DNA of 52,635 nt from Peptostreptococcaceae bacterium (GTDB lineage Bacteria > Bacillota > Clostridia > Peptostreptococcales > Anaerovoracaceae), in contig JAENWG010000008.1 in assembly GCA_016650175.1 (NCBI GenBank), positions 1 through 52,635 on the forward strand, written 5' to 3'. Position 1 is the stretch's first letter, and each line of letters begins with the position of its first letter. Made by a program: the position numbers and the translations under genes. The notes beneath the pieces are model-generated. The model had not been told where the DNA came from and did not search any database. It saw nothing but the letters and a program-made list of their open reading frames with translations. Shown piece by piece: positions 34,555 through 43,698 of this stretch.

Positions 34555-35367
34555 TTATTCTTCACTCTTGTCCTCAATCGCTTTTTTCTTTGTAAATAGT
34601 TTTTTAGTATTTTTAGGAACGCTTCGGACAGTATCTACAGCTACAGTGCTAATTCCTTTTGTAACTTTACCAACTTTCTCAATTTTATCTTGCCTGTTTT
34701 TATCTTTTTTATCTTTTATATCTTGCTTGTCATTATCTTTTTTATCTTTTATCATTTTACTCTCTGTTATGACTTCTTCATTGACATAATAGATCCAAAC
34801 TCGATCACCCGTTTTAAGTTTTGAACCAATCTTTTTATTATTCGGATATGTAACCCTAGTAACCTGACCATCTTCTTTCCTGACGAATCTCAAACTTGGT
34901 TTTTCTAATTTTTCGGCGGCCTTCAAACCTAAGCCTTCTAAATCTTCTCGTGCTTCATAGATATTAAGTCCAATTACAATAGGAACTTTAATTTCTTGAA
35001 TTTCATTTCCTAACAGCTCTTTGCTCTTATCTATTACTTCCTGTGTTAAATAGTAAACCTTGACTATCGTTCCTGGATTGACCCTTGAACCAAATCTTGG
35101 TTCAGAATACATAACATCTTTTTCGCTTTCATCAGCATATGCTAAACTAGGATTTGCAATAGCCGCGGTCGGAGTTAAGTTAAGCTCATCTTTTAGAACT
35201 CTTAACGCCTCATCAATGTTAACATCTATTAAATCAGGTATTTTAACGAGATTTTTTTGCTTTTCAATAAGTTCACTTCCCATTTTTGCCCCAAATTCCA
35301 AAACTTCAGGAGCAATCATTCCAGCTACAACTTTTCCGCCATCCATTAACATCTTTTTCTTTCCCAT
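34555..35367 (-). CDS. PASTA-domain protein without a kinase or membrane part
   Basis: About 270 residues. Two PASTA-like repeats are visible: VKIPDLIDVNIDEALRVLKD to VNPGTIVKVYYL, and VPIVIGLNIYEAREDLEGLG to LKTGDRVWIYYV. A lysine/aspartate-rich linker (KDKKDNDKQDIKDKKDKNRQ) leads to a basic C-terminus. PASTA domains normally sense peptidoglycan on Ser/Thr kinases or penicillin-binding proteins, but no kinase, signal peptide or membrane helix is seen. The start at 35367 (MGKKKML) follows a GAGGAG site. The gap 35368-35657 holds no gene. Confidence 0.8.
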   Translation of the reverse strand: MGKKKMLMDGGKVVAGMIAPEVLEFGAKMGSELIEKQKNLVKIPDLIDVNIDEALRVLKDELNLTPTAAIANPSLAYADESEKDVMYSEPRFGSRVNPGTIVKVYYLTQEVIDKSKELLGNEIQEIKVPIVIGLNIYEAREDLEGLGLKAAEKLEKPSLRFVRKEDGQVTRVTYPNNKKIGSKLKTGDRVWIYYVNEEVITESKMIKDKKDNDKQDIKDKKDKNRQDKIEKVGKVTKGISTVAVDTVRSVPKNTKKLFTKKKAIEDKSEE

Positions 35368-35657
35368 AATACAAATTCTCCTCTTTACGTTGCTTCTTTT
35401 TAATTGCTTTATTCCCTTGCTAAGCATTTCAACAATAAGTACATAGTCTTTGGTTTGTTTTCATCTTCCTGCTTTTTACTATTTAAGAAAGTCTAAATAA
35501 ACAGTGTTTTTTACTAGGCAAAATAATTCTCGAATACAGCGCTACCCATTTGCATTTTATTATACCATAAATCTTTAAACTTTAAGCTGTCTACTTTTAA
35601 TGGTGGCTCTATTTAAAATCCGACATAGCTAAGAAATTAAAACATCTACTATTTAAA

Positions 35658-36758
35658 TCAATATATTCCTTTAATTATCCTTGTAATATCTTCTCCATAC
35701 TTTTCAACTTTAATTTCGCCAAATCCTGCTATATTTTTTAATTCTTCTTTACTTTTCGGCAACTTAAATATTAAATCTTCAAGTTGCTTATTACTGAAAA
35801 TCCAGTATGCCTTAATCTGTTCTTCCTTGCTCTTATCTAATCTATATTTCTTTAAAGCCATAAACAGTTCTGTTTCTTCTACCGGTACCACTTTAATGCT
35901 TTCATCAGTAACCGGTACTTTATTCTTAGTCTGATCTTCACTTTTTGTTTTTCTTCGCAATTCTTTTATACTTTTATTGGTGATTGGTTCTTTATCCCTG
36001 CTCAGCATTAATCTGTATTTTTCATATTTCGCTGTATAATCCTTTTCTACGTTTTTATTTAAATCTAAAAACCATTTTGCTCTTTTAAGTAAAGCACTTT
36101 CCGAGTCTGCGATTTCCTCAGATTTATTATCCATATCCTTTATATACCCAACCAACTGATCCGCACGTATCACTTTCTCTCTAATTTCTTTTTTAGCATA
36201 CTTTGCATTCAATACTGTTTTGCTATTGGCTAGTACTACTACTGATTTATGAAAATTCCCAAAGTATTTTCTAGCACCAAGCTTTAAAAGTCCATTGCTC
36301 TTACTATCAATCCTAATATTTTTTAATAGCTCCAAGTGACGTTCATTCTGAGTAATCGGAGAATAGATTCCTTCTTTTATCTTCTTCCTACCATACTCCA
36401 TAGTACGAATAAAGTCCCCATTTTTCGTAATTTCAATATTCCCATATAGGTTTTTGCATTCTATTACAAAACATAATTTTTTAGTAATTACAAGATAATC
36501 TATCTGAGCATTTAAATCTCCGTCCTCTAAGTAAATATCATGTAATATATACATAAGCATATGACTGTTCTGAAGTTCAAACGCAATAGCCTTCTCTCCT
36601 GCTATACCATATTCTAAGTACTTTATATCCCGCCTAATAACTTCTTGCCCCTCGCTATTTAATAAAGGTTCCATCGCCTTCAGCTTTTCTAATTGTAATT
36701 CTGCGTCACTGCTCTCTTTTAGAAACACAGGTTCTGTCATCGTATCAAATATTCCCAT
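35658..36758 (-). CDS. NERD nuclease domain and HRDC domain protein
   Basis: A 366-residue protein. Residues about 50-175 form a NERD (nuclease-related) domain with PD-(D/E)xK-like residues: aspartate in LNAQIDYLVIT and E-x-K in FVIECKNLYG. A basic linker follows (ELRRKTKSEDQTKNK). Residues about 295-366 are an HRDC nucleic-acid-binding domain (AYWIFSNKQLEDLIFKLPKS, IAGFGEIKVEKYG). DNA or RNA cleavage is expected. It lies next to a lipoprotein pseudogene and a helicase-nuclease gene, a defence-like setting. Confidence 0.85.
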   Translation of the reverse strand: MGIFDTMTEPVFLKESSDAELQLEKLKAMEPLLNSEGQEVIRRDIKYLEYGIAGEKAIAFELQNSHMLMYILHDIYLEDGDLNAQIDYLVITKKLCFVIECKNLYGNIEITKNGDFIRTMEYGRKKIKEGIYSPITQNERHLELLKNIRIDSKSNGLLKLGARKYFGNFHKSVVVLANSKTVLNAKYAKKEIREKVIRADQLVGYIKDMDNKSEEIADSESALLKRAKWFLDLNKNVEKDYTAKYEKYRLMLSRDKEPITNKSIKELRRKTKSEDQTKNKVPVTDESIKVVPVEETELFMALKKYRLDKSKEEQIKAYWIFSNKQLEDLIFKLPKSKEELKNIAGFGEIKVEKYGEDITRIIKGIY

Positions 36759-36808
36759 TTACCTTTTGCCTCCTACTAACATTACATAAAATTATCTTTT
36801 AATAAAAT

Positions 36809-37351
36809 CTATTGTTCTAATCCATCTATTATTTCTATAAAGTATTCTCCGATTTCAACCATTCTTTCATCGGTTAGATTTATAACTTCTTCACTGTGTT
36901 CAGCAAATTCAATAACACCTAATTTTTCATAGTATGATGCAGGTTCAAATTCTTTCTCTATAATATGTTTTGTAGTAATATCCATTTTAAAATATACTAT
37001 TGGACCGTCAAGAGTTCCTGTAACAGATCCTGTGGCCTTTGTAATACTAGAAGTAAACGAATTTTCTGCTTTATTTATTCGAACAGTACCTTCGTTTGAA
37101 GTTCCAAATTCTTCAAAACCTTTAAGTCCCACGATATACATTGTGCCGTATTTTTGATTATAACTTAAAAAGGTAGCAACATCCCCATCAGTTACTTCAT
37201 AAAGGTCTTCATCTTGTATATTTCCCTCTGAAATATTGATCGCATCTTCTAAAACGCTATCATTCTCATCATATTGTTTAGAACATCACGTCAATACAAT
37301 AACCTCTATTAGAAGAATACAGATTAATAATAAATAACACTTCTTTTTCAT
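36809..37351 (-). pseudogene. Lipoprotein gene interrupted by TGA at the lipobox
   Basis: A 180-codon frame starts at 37351 (MKKKCYLLLICILLIEVIVLT) but meets TGA at 37288-37286, immediately before the Cys of a lipobox (LT-stop-CSKQYDEN). The frame then continues without further stops to 36809. A glycine codon GGA mutated to TGA would restore LTGC. From 37141 on, an internal ATG could still give a 110-residue cytoplasmic product. The domain (GTVRINKAENSFTSSITKAT, EVINLTDERMVEIGEYFIEI) is not recognised. Confidence 0.78.
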
Positions 37352-37383
37352 TCTTCGCCTCAATTACAAATTCCATCAATACG

Positions 37384-40098
37384 CTAAGCAATTACTTTAT
37401 TCAATTTATTAATAATCAAATCTTTCTCTCCACTATTGTTGGTTTTTATTCGTAAATACTGAACTTCATATTTATCTAAAATTGCATTTTTGATCAGATC
37501 TCTTTCAAACTGTTTAGTTCCTTCCTTATGATAATGATACCCGTCCACCTCCATTACCATAATAACTTTCTTACTTATCTTTGAGTATATAAGAAAATCC
37601 ACATGTGTCCCTGATGCCATTAGATACTTTATTTCAATATCATCAAGTTCTTTTACATCACGTATTATCATCCTTAGAGGCACCCTAACCGCTATACCTA
37701 GCTTTGAATAGTTTTCGTTTGATTGTAAAACTTCTTCAAGTAACGCATACATCAAGTTTTCACTATCATATTCTGATATTCTTTTTTTGCTTTTTAAATA
37801 CTCCATTCGTCTATTGTTATATGACTTATATAAGTAATCAAATGTAGAATATATCTTACTATCAATTAATTCATAATTGTTATAATCAATATATTCTACT
37901 AAATCCTTCATGTTAGATTCCTTAGTAGAGTTATTACCATCTGTGATGACTATTAACTGTTTAACTGCTCTAGAAACGGCAACATTTAATCTATTTGCAT
38001 TATCCGCAAATTCTGTAATCTCATCATCAACTGTAGATAAAATTATAATATCACGTTCTTGACCTTGGAATTTATCTACAGTATCTGCTTTTACTTTAGT
38101 TCCAGCGAATTCATTCTGCAGACAATTCGTTTGATTCCTGTATGGCGTAACAATTCCTACCGAATCATCATCTAAGCATAAACCTTGCTCTGGTATTACC
38201 TCTTTCTTAATGACATCAATTTGCCTTTGGTTCACCCTCTCACGGCTATGATTGCCTTCTACCGTCTTATATACAATAAGAGGTTCTTTATCAGTTTTAT
38301 TATCCGTTAAAATAATAAGCTCTCCATTATAGAATTTTTTATTACAAAATTCTATAATCTTAGGATGACTTCTATAATGTTCTCTAAGTAGAGTATGCGG
38401 TAATTCATCAAATATCTGGCTAACTGATAACAACAAACTATGATCTGAATATCTATATGCCTCCTCAATAAAGTATTTATCAAAGATTAAATCAGTTCTT
38501 GTTTTTACTTTTTCTGTAACAACATTAGGTAATTGTTTTAAATCACCTACTATGACAGCTCTCTTAGCACATGACAAAGCTAAGGCCCCTGTTGCTACAT
38601 CAACTTGAGATGCTTCATCTACTATTACATAATCATATATAAATCGAGATGATAAACTGCTTCTAAGCGAATCTGTAGTGCTTAAAATTACTGGGTAATC
38701 TTTAATAAAGGAATCCGAATTCTTCCATAAATCATCTAACTCATAAATCTTTCTTGATTTAGACTTTATGTATTTCTGTGCTAACTTAGCTTTTAATAGT
38801 TTAAGTGATTTCTGCGAGTATATACTCATTTTTTCTTCAAAACTATATCCTTCTAATTTTGCCATTATTTCAGAAATCTCCAAACTAAGTTCACTTATTC
38901 TTAATTTATAAAACTTCTTCTGGCAAATTGCTATTTTTACTTCTTTAGAATACTTATAAAATCCTCTGTCTTTAATTCCATATCTTATATAATTTAATAT
39001 AAAATTCAAAAAATTGTTATCTGTCTTCTCCTCTTCACTAGCAACTAATAGTTTAAGTATTGAATTCGACTTAATATTACTTTTTAGCGATATATCTGCA
39101 TCTGCAGTATTAGTTTCGTTATAGTATTCCATATAGTATTCTTGTTCCGTTATTACAGCTTCTATTTCTTGTTTTAATTTAGATAAGTTATTCTTCAATT
39201 CGAGCATATAGTCTAATTTCTTAGCCATAGGAATCATTTCATTATATGTTCTTTCATATTCTGCGTTTTCTAAATGCCAACCACCAAAATCAGGCAATTC
39301 ACTATTCTGACTTTCTATAAATGTTTTCTTGTTAATACCACTGCCTAAGTATGCTGCAACAAAGCTTACTCCATATTTCTCCAGTTTTTCTTTTACATTC
39401 TTAGTCGCAGAATTATTACTAGAAACTACTGCTATGCTCTGATTTTTCATTAATGCATTTGCAATAATGTTTAATATGGTTTGAGTTTTACCTGTTCCTG
39501 GAGGTCCTTCAATAACACTAAGCGGATTTCTCAAAGCATTTTCAACTGCCTTCTTTTGGCTTAGGTTAAACCCAAAAGGATATATTATCTGGTCAGGAAG
39601 TCTTACTGCTTTTAACGACTCTCCAGATAAATAGCTGGCTAATATACTATCCTTACGTATAAAATCTATCCTGCTATATCTAGCTTCTAATATATTAGTC
39701 CCATCCTCTGATCTTAGACCCACTTCACTAGCTATCTGCTTTAAGTAATTAAAAACATTCTTAGATTTTGACTTGTTTAATGCTGAACCAATGTATGTTA
39801 CTTCACTGTTTTCTATAAGCTCTCTATATCCATTTACGTATATAATCTTAGTATGACTTTCAAATTTGAGAACTTGCACAACGCCATAAAGAGCTACTCC
39901 GTTTTTCATCACCATATTAATTTTAAGATTAATATCTTTTGGGTCTTTATAGAAGACTACATTAGTATATCCATATTTATATGTTTTCCCACCAGAAAAA
40001 GTGATAGCATACCTACCATCACTGTATTTCCATTTCACTATATTATCTGTTTTGTCTTCACCTTTAATTAGAATAAGGTTCTTGTTAGGATTTATCAT
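37384..40098 (-). CDS. SF1 helicase with C-terminal DUF2726-type nuclease domain
   Basis: A 904-residue protein. An N-terminal beta-rich region (1-110) precedes a Upf1/DNA2-type superfamily 1 helicase: Walker A EGPPGTGKTQT (about 197-207), motif II VDEASQVD, LREHYRSHPKI, and DKFQGQERDIIILS with LNVAVSRA near the end. Residues about 770-904 resemble DUF2726: SGTHVDFLIY and VMEVDGYHYH give the D...E-x-D pattern of an endonuclease-like fold. A helicase-nuclease fusion beside a NERD nuclease and a GIY-YIG helicase suggests defence against foreign DNA; this is inferred. Confidence 0.88.
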   Translation of the reverse strand: MINPNKNLILIKGEDKTDNIVKWKYSDGRYAITFSGGKTYKYGYTNVVFYKDPKDINLKINMVMKNGVALYGVVQVLKFESHTKIIYVNGYRELIENSEVTYIGSALNKSKSKNVFNYLKQIASEVGLRSEDGTNILEARYSRIDFIRKDSILASYLSGESLKAVRLPDQIIYPFGFNLSQKKAVENALRNPLSVIEGPPGTGKTQTILNIIANALMKNQSIAVVSSNNSATKNVKEKLEKYGVSFVAAYLGSGINKKTFIESQNSELPDFGGWHLENAEYERTYNEMIPMAKKLDYMLELKNNLSKLKQEIEAVITEQEYYMEYYNETNTADADISLKSNIKSNSILKLLVASEEEKTDNNFLNFILNYIRYGIKDRGFYKYSKEVKIAICQKKFYKLRISELSLEISEIMAKLEGYSFEEKMSIYSQKSLKLLKAKLAQKYIKSKSRKIYELDDLWKNSDSFIKDYPVILSTTDSLRSSLSSRFIYDYVIVDEASQVDVATGALALSCAKRAVIVGDLKQLPNVVTEKVKTRTDLIFDKYFIEEAYRYSDHSLLLSVSQIFDELPHTLLREHYRSHPKIIEFCNKKFYNGELIILTDNKTDKEPLIVYKTVEGNHSRERVNQRQIDVIKKEVIPEQGLCLDDDSVGIVTPYRNQTNCLQNEFAGTKVKADTVDKFQGQERDIIILSTVDDEITEFADNANRLNVAVSRAVKQLIVITDGNNSTKESNMKDLVEYIDYNNYELIDSKIYSTFDYLYKSYNNRRMEYLKSKKRISEYDSENLMYALLEEVLQSNENYSKLGIAVRVPLRMIIRDVKELDDIEIKYLMASGTHVDFLIYSKISKKVIMVMEVDGYHYHKEGTKQFERDLIKNAILDKYEVQYLRIKTNNSGEKDLIINKLNKVIA

Positions 40099-40107
40099 AG
40101 ATACCTC

Positions 40108-40281
40108 TTAAATAAAAAGTTTGTTATACTCCTTTACAAATTCCAAAGCATATTTGCTTATGTTATTCATGTCTGAGGGTTCCATTTCAATTAGAACAAA
40201 GAAATCAATCCAGAACCAATTCAGCTTACTGTCATCAAATATTTCTATCAATTTTTCAGGTGTATCTATATTGGAATATTT
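40108..40281 (-). pseudogene. 3' remnant of an unidentified gene
   Basis: The minus strand codes 57 residues (YSNIDTPEKLIEIFDDSKLN, WFWIDFFVLIEMEP, SDMNNISKYALEFVKEYNKL) ending at TAA ten bases before the helicase start. There is no start codon or ribosome site, and a TAG lies just upstream in frame. The composition is protein-like, so this is likely the tail of a lost upstream gene. The gap 40282-40377 shows nothing. Confidence 0.5.
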
Positions 40282-40377
40282 CTAAAATAGGTCTTTACCA
40301 TTAATCTCTCATTTTATAATTAACTCCATCATTAGACTTACTTAAACTTATTTACTAATCAATCTATGCATACTAAC

Positions 40378-40674
40378 TCATACTTCTGTCGGAAAGTCTT
40401 CATAGCCTGCATACATTGCATAACCAGCATAGTTACTAAATTTATTGTATCTAGCTCTCTTTACATATGGACTAAACCCATTTTTCCTGTTACTCCGTTT
40501 ACTTTTATCTCTAATTAATCTGTTATCACTTATTATCTCACCCAGATATTTACCGTTCATATCATAAATTTCATCATTATAAAATTCACCTATATGCTTC
40601 CCCTCATATGTCCATAAGTTGTCTCCGTCTCTATATCCGAAGAATATTCCTTTCCAAGTCCATAACCATTTCAT
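40378..40674 (-). CDS. 4-fold beta flower family small protein
   Basis: A 98-residue protein whose first 55 residues hold four short beta repeats: FGYRDGDNLWTYEGKHIGEF, then YDMNGKYLGEI. This pattern matches the small family called 4-fold beta flower protein. A basic linker and a tyrosine/glycine-rich end (SNYAGYAMYAGYED) follow. The function is unknown. A possible 21-codon frame overlaps its start by ATGA, hinting at coupled translation. Confidence 0.75.
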   Translation of the reverse strand: MKWLWTWKGIFFGYRDGDNLWTYEGKHIGEFYNDEIYDMNGKYLGEIISDNRLIRDKSKRSNRKNGFSPYVKRARYNKFSNYAGYAMYAGYEDFPTEV

Positions 40675-40736
40675 ATTTCATTCTCCTTTATTATATCCGC
40701 AATTAATTGCGTAGACATTTCATTAGGTAATTCCAC
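40671..40736 (-). CDS. Possible 21-residue leader-like frame
   Basis: A GTG start preceded by AGAGG codes VELPNEMSTQLIADIIKENE plus I, and its TGA overlaps the ATG of the beta-flower gene. The ribosome site and the overlap support translation; the lack of any relatives I know argues against it. It could also be the tail of a lost gene. Confidence 0.3.
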   Translation of the reverse strand: MELPNEMSTQLIADIIKENEI

Positions 40737-40747
40737 AATCCGCCTCT

Positions 40748-40933
40748 TTAGTTATCTTCTTTAATTTTCAAAATGTTTTTAGTTTCTTTGATCAATAAAT
40801 TATAGCTGCCATGCTTCAATCTGTCTTTTCTTTTGTAATTACTATTTCTCTTTCTGTTATTTTTGAGTTCATCAACAAGAGAAATGACATCAATCAAGAA
40901 ATTTCCTTCGTTAATTTTTGCCAACGCTTTCAT
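40748..40933 (-). CDS. Small basic hypothetical protein
   Basis: A 61-residue lysine/asparagine-rich frame (NEGNFLIDVISLVDELKNNR, then HGSYNLLIKETKNILKIKED). No family recognised. It is in line with its neighbours, 12 bases before the possible mini-frame. The coding nature is uncertain. Confidence 0.4.
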   Translation of the reverse strand: MKALAKINEGNFLIDVISLVDELKNNRKRNSNYKRKDRLKHGSYNLLIKETKNILKIKEDN

Positions 40934-41020
40934 TAATTATTACATCTCAAATTTGTGTTTTCATATATACTTTTATCTTTTAATAAGGGTTCAAATAAGA
41001 TTAAATCTGATGTTTTTATT

Positions 41021-41461
41021 TTATGCACATACATATGCATTTAGCCAATATTTCTTTCTAATTTTCTCAATGCGCCTGAAATTCATACTATAATTATTCA
41101 AGTTTATATGAGAATCAGTCTTAGCAATTTCAGCAAGCATCATCATTTTATACAATATAACCCGGTGATTCCCATTACCATCCACAAAATATTTTCCGTT
41201 TTCCAAACGCGATAATTTAATTATACTCATATCTCCATAGTCACGATAACTTGTGCCTATAATATCACTCAACATTATTTTTTGCTCTTTATACGATTCT
41301 TTATTCTTTAAGCTGTCAAAACAATCAAATCGCTCATTAAAAATGGTTTGAATCTTTTCTAAGCTAATTTCTAAAGTAGTAAGCCAACACCCTCTAATAG
41401 CTTTTTGATTTTCATCATACGGAATGTAAAAATCCGAATATGTTAAATCTGACCAGTTCAA
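41021..41461 (-). CDS. ParB/Srx-like hypothetical protein
   Basis: A 146-residue protein with KYFVDGNGNHRVILYKMM (about residues 90-107), the DGNHR-type box of ParB/sulfiredoxin-like domains. The fit is to the box only, so a DNA-binding or nuclease role is tentative. The start is a TTG codon with GGGAGG six bases before it. No membrane segment. It lies between the GIY-YIG/DUF2075 helicase and the small proteins of the defence-like stretch. Confidence 0.6.
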   Translation of the reverse strand: MNWSDLTYSDFYIPYDENQKAIRGCWLTTLEISLEKIQTIFNERFDCFDSLKNKESYKEQKIMLSDIIGTSYRDYGDMSIIKLSRLENGKYFVDGNGNHRVILYKMMMLAEIAKTDSHINLNNYSMNFRRIEKIRKKYWLNAYVCA

Positions 41462-41476
41462 ATCAAGCCTCCCTTT

Positions 41477-41559
41477 CTATAACGGCTCTTCGAAACAACC
41501 CGCCATTCCAAAAGCCAAACTTGTGCTAGTATCTACGCTTTTAATTCTTTAATCGACAT
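41477..41559 (-). other. Short peptide frame in two phases (possible broken peptide gene)
   Basis: A good ribosome site (TAGGAGGAAATTTAAT) precedes ATG at 41559, coding MSIKELKA then TAG. One base back in phase, the DNA continues KSVDTSTSLAFGMAGCFEEP plus L and a stop at 41477. Joined by a -1 shift or a one-base correction, this gives a peptide of about 26 residues with a short charged leader and a small hydrophobic core with one Cys. No family can be named. Confidence 0.3.
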
Positions 41560-41612
41560 ATTAAATTTCCTCCTATTTAATATGGAAATATTTGTGAAAT
41601 TATTTAATCAAA

Positions 41613-43289
41613 CTAAATATATTGTTTTAAATATTCTCTCAATCTATCATTGCACACATACACATATGCCCCTTTAATTCCCCTAGTAAACAACGTAATA
41701 TAAATGTTTAATATGTAATTCCTGAATTCTTCACCATCAGTAGAAGTTTTACCAGTTTGATCTTTGTATTTTTTCTTTTCAACTTCAATCCTGTCAGTAA
41801 TAGGGTTATAATCTATTTCTTTTCCTATTATTATACCTACATAATTAAGATCATATCCTTGTACTGTATGTATGCATCCTATTTCATTGATTGAATTTTC
41901 AGAATTGACCCAATCTACATTAGTAGTATTCCAAATATACTTATTACCATCTATTTCTATATCATGATCTTGCTTGTTGCTAGGATGTTTTTTTGTATAT
42001 GTGGGATTTGTTACCCATTTCCAAGAATAGCCAGCTACCACTCTACATAATCCATAATCATTTTCTTTTTCTTTAATGGCTATTACCATCTCGTTTACAT
42101 CTTTAAACATCTTCAAATCATAACTTTCAAAACTTCGTTTCTTCTCTGGCGGATTATCACTAAATATATTTTTTATGTAATCAATATAATAATCGCCTGC
42201 TTCACATCTTAGTTGAGAAGTTAATTCATAATTCCAATAGTTTCCGCTATTTATAAGCTTATAAAATTCCTTACGATTTATATCCGAAGGTTTTACTGAT
42301 TGAAATGCATCATAAAAAAACAGCTGAGATTTACTACACATTAAAATCCAATCTAGTTCTGTTCCGCTTTTATCTAAGCCAAGCTTATTGTTGTTTTTAT
42401 CAAAAGCAGGGTATTGTGATAATGCTCTTCTTTGTCTTAACCTGTGAGCTTCATCGACTATTAATAAATCATAGCTATCATTAGGAACTTGTAAAGGGGA
42501 AATAATCATATCAGCTGACAAACCTCTGATATTATTAAATACTGATTTAAGGGTTTTTCGTAAAGACTGCTGCGGTATTACCAAACCAATTTTTAATTCT
42601 CCTAATTTATTGGAAGCTTCGTTGATATATTTAACCCCAGGATCATCAATTTCTTCATAGCTTATAACATGTTCTTTTGCTTCTGTCAAAAACTTCATAA
42701 GATATACAGCTAATACTGTTTTGCCAGTACCAGCACAACCATTTATCATAAAGGTGTTTCCTTTGCCTTCTTCTCGGCCTTCTGCTAATTTAACAATAAT
42801 ATTTTCAACTACTTTGTACTGATCATAAGTCAATTCTTTATATGGTGAATACTTAAATAAATCAGAGTTTTCAATAATATCTAAATCATTGACCACCAAA
42901 TCATTATTTTTCAATTGTTCCCATATACCTGTAAACCCTTTTTCATAATAATCTCTATTATAGTAGTTATGGATACTAATACCATTATTCCCATTTTGCA
43001 GTTTATATTTTCCATCTGCAGACATATACTTTATTAAAAAAGCCTCCAAATCTTGTATTACAGATTTATTAAAAGTATCATCACTGATTATCGATATATT
43101 ATCTAATGAAGACTTTTCTTTGTTCTGTAAATGTTGTTCAGTTCTTCTAGTGGCATCAACAGTTTCTCCAATATAGGCTTCCTCGTGATTGTTAATCACA
43201 TAAACAACGGGCCATTTGCTACCGTACGTTAATTCAGACACCTTTTTAGAAGCTTTTTCATCAAATTTTGTACTTTCAATAATAGCCAT
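41613..43289 (-). CDS. GIY-YIG nuclease and DUF2075 helicase fusion
   Basis: A 558-residue protein. Residues about 27-110 resemble a GIY-YIG endonuclease: WPVVYVINNHEEAYIGET with DATRRTEQH, and a catalytic-type glutamate in QDLEAFLIKYM. Residues about 160-555 are a DUF2075 (superfamily 1-like) ATPase: Walker A GCAGTGKT, motif II LLIVDEAHRLRQRR, TSQLR and IGCIHTVQGYD. It should couple ATP-driven movement on nucleic acid with cleavage. The next gene upstream is a MazG-like pyrophosphohydrolase only one base away, then an XRE regulator: a compact three-gene cassette of defence type. Confidence 0.88.
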   Translation of the reverse strand: MAIIESTKFDEKASKKVSELTYGSKWPVVYVINNHEEAYIGETVDATRRTEQHLQNKEKSSLDNISIISDDTFNKSVIQDLEAFLIKYMSADGKYKLQNGNNGISIHNYYNRDYYEKGFTGIWEQLKNNDLVVNDLDIIENSDLFKYSPYKELTYDQYKVVENIIVKLAEGREEGKGNTFMINGCAGTGKTVLAVYLMKFLTEAKEHVISYEEIDDPGVKYINEASNKLGELKIGLVIPQQSLRKTLKSVFNNIRGLSADMIISPLQVPNDSYDLLIVDEAHRLRQRRALSQYPAFDKNNNKLGLDKSGTELDWILMCSKSQLFFYDAFQSVKPSDINRKEFYKLINSGNYWNYELTSQLRCEAGDYYIDYIKNIFSDNPPEKKRSFESYDLKMFKDVNEMVIAIKEKENDYGLCRVVAGYSWKWVTNPTYTKKHPSNKQDHDIEIDGNKYIWNTTNVDWVNSENSINEIGCIHTVQGYDLNYVGIIIGKEIDYNPITDRIEVEKKKYKDQTGKTSTDGEEFRNYILNIYITLFTRGIKGAYVYVCNDRLREYLKQYI

Positions 43290-43290
43290 A

Positions 43291-43611
43291 CTAATCCTCT
43301 AATTCGTTATATTTCTTACAATTGCCTTTACATTTCTCAACAGGATACTTTTCCCTATTAATATTTAACTTTTCTTTAATTATAGTGTTTATATCTAAAT
43401 CAGTAGCATCAGCCATTAAAATGCAATAAATTAATACATCTGCTAACTCTTCCTTTACTTGTTGCTCGTCGAACTCATTGTTCCATTGAAAGCATTCTAA
43501 GAGTTCAGCAGATTCTATTGATATGGATTTAGCTATATTTACAGGTGTATGAAATTGTTTCCATTCTCTTTCATCTCTAAATGCTAATATTTCTTTAATT
43601 AATTTTTCCAT
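43291..43611 (-). CDS. MazG-like nucleotide pyrophosphohydrolase
   Basis: A 106-residue all-alpha protein of the MazG/RS21-C6 group. The metal-binding pattern ExxE...ExxD is visible in SIESAELLECFQW and VKEELADVLIYC. These enzymes hydrolyse (d)NTPs to monophosphates and pyrophosphate. The gap to the GIY-YIG/DUF2075 gene is one base, so both are made together. In this setting it may deplete or alter nucleotides during infection; that is inference from context. Confidence 0.88.
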   Translation of the reverse strand: MEKLIKEILAFRDEREWKQFHTPVNIAKSISIESAELLECFQWNNEFDEQQVKEELADVLIYCILMADATDLDINTIIKEKLNINREKYPVEKCKGNCKKYNELED

Positions 43612-43698
43612 TAGTTCTCCCTTAATTTATTGTATTAAGCCAATCATAACTTGATATTAATTATAGTACTTAAAAAGTCATATAATTCTTTCTCTTAT

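Noticed and set aside
24462-37288. Alternative genetic code with TGA as an amino acid
   Set aside because: Several tightly overlapping genes (for example those ending at 26257 and 21272) use TGA as a true stop; only two genes have internal TGA, and the expected residues differ (Trp and Gly).
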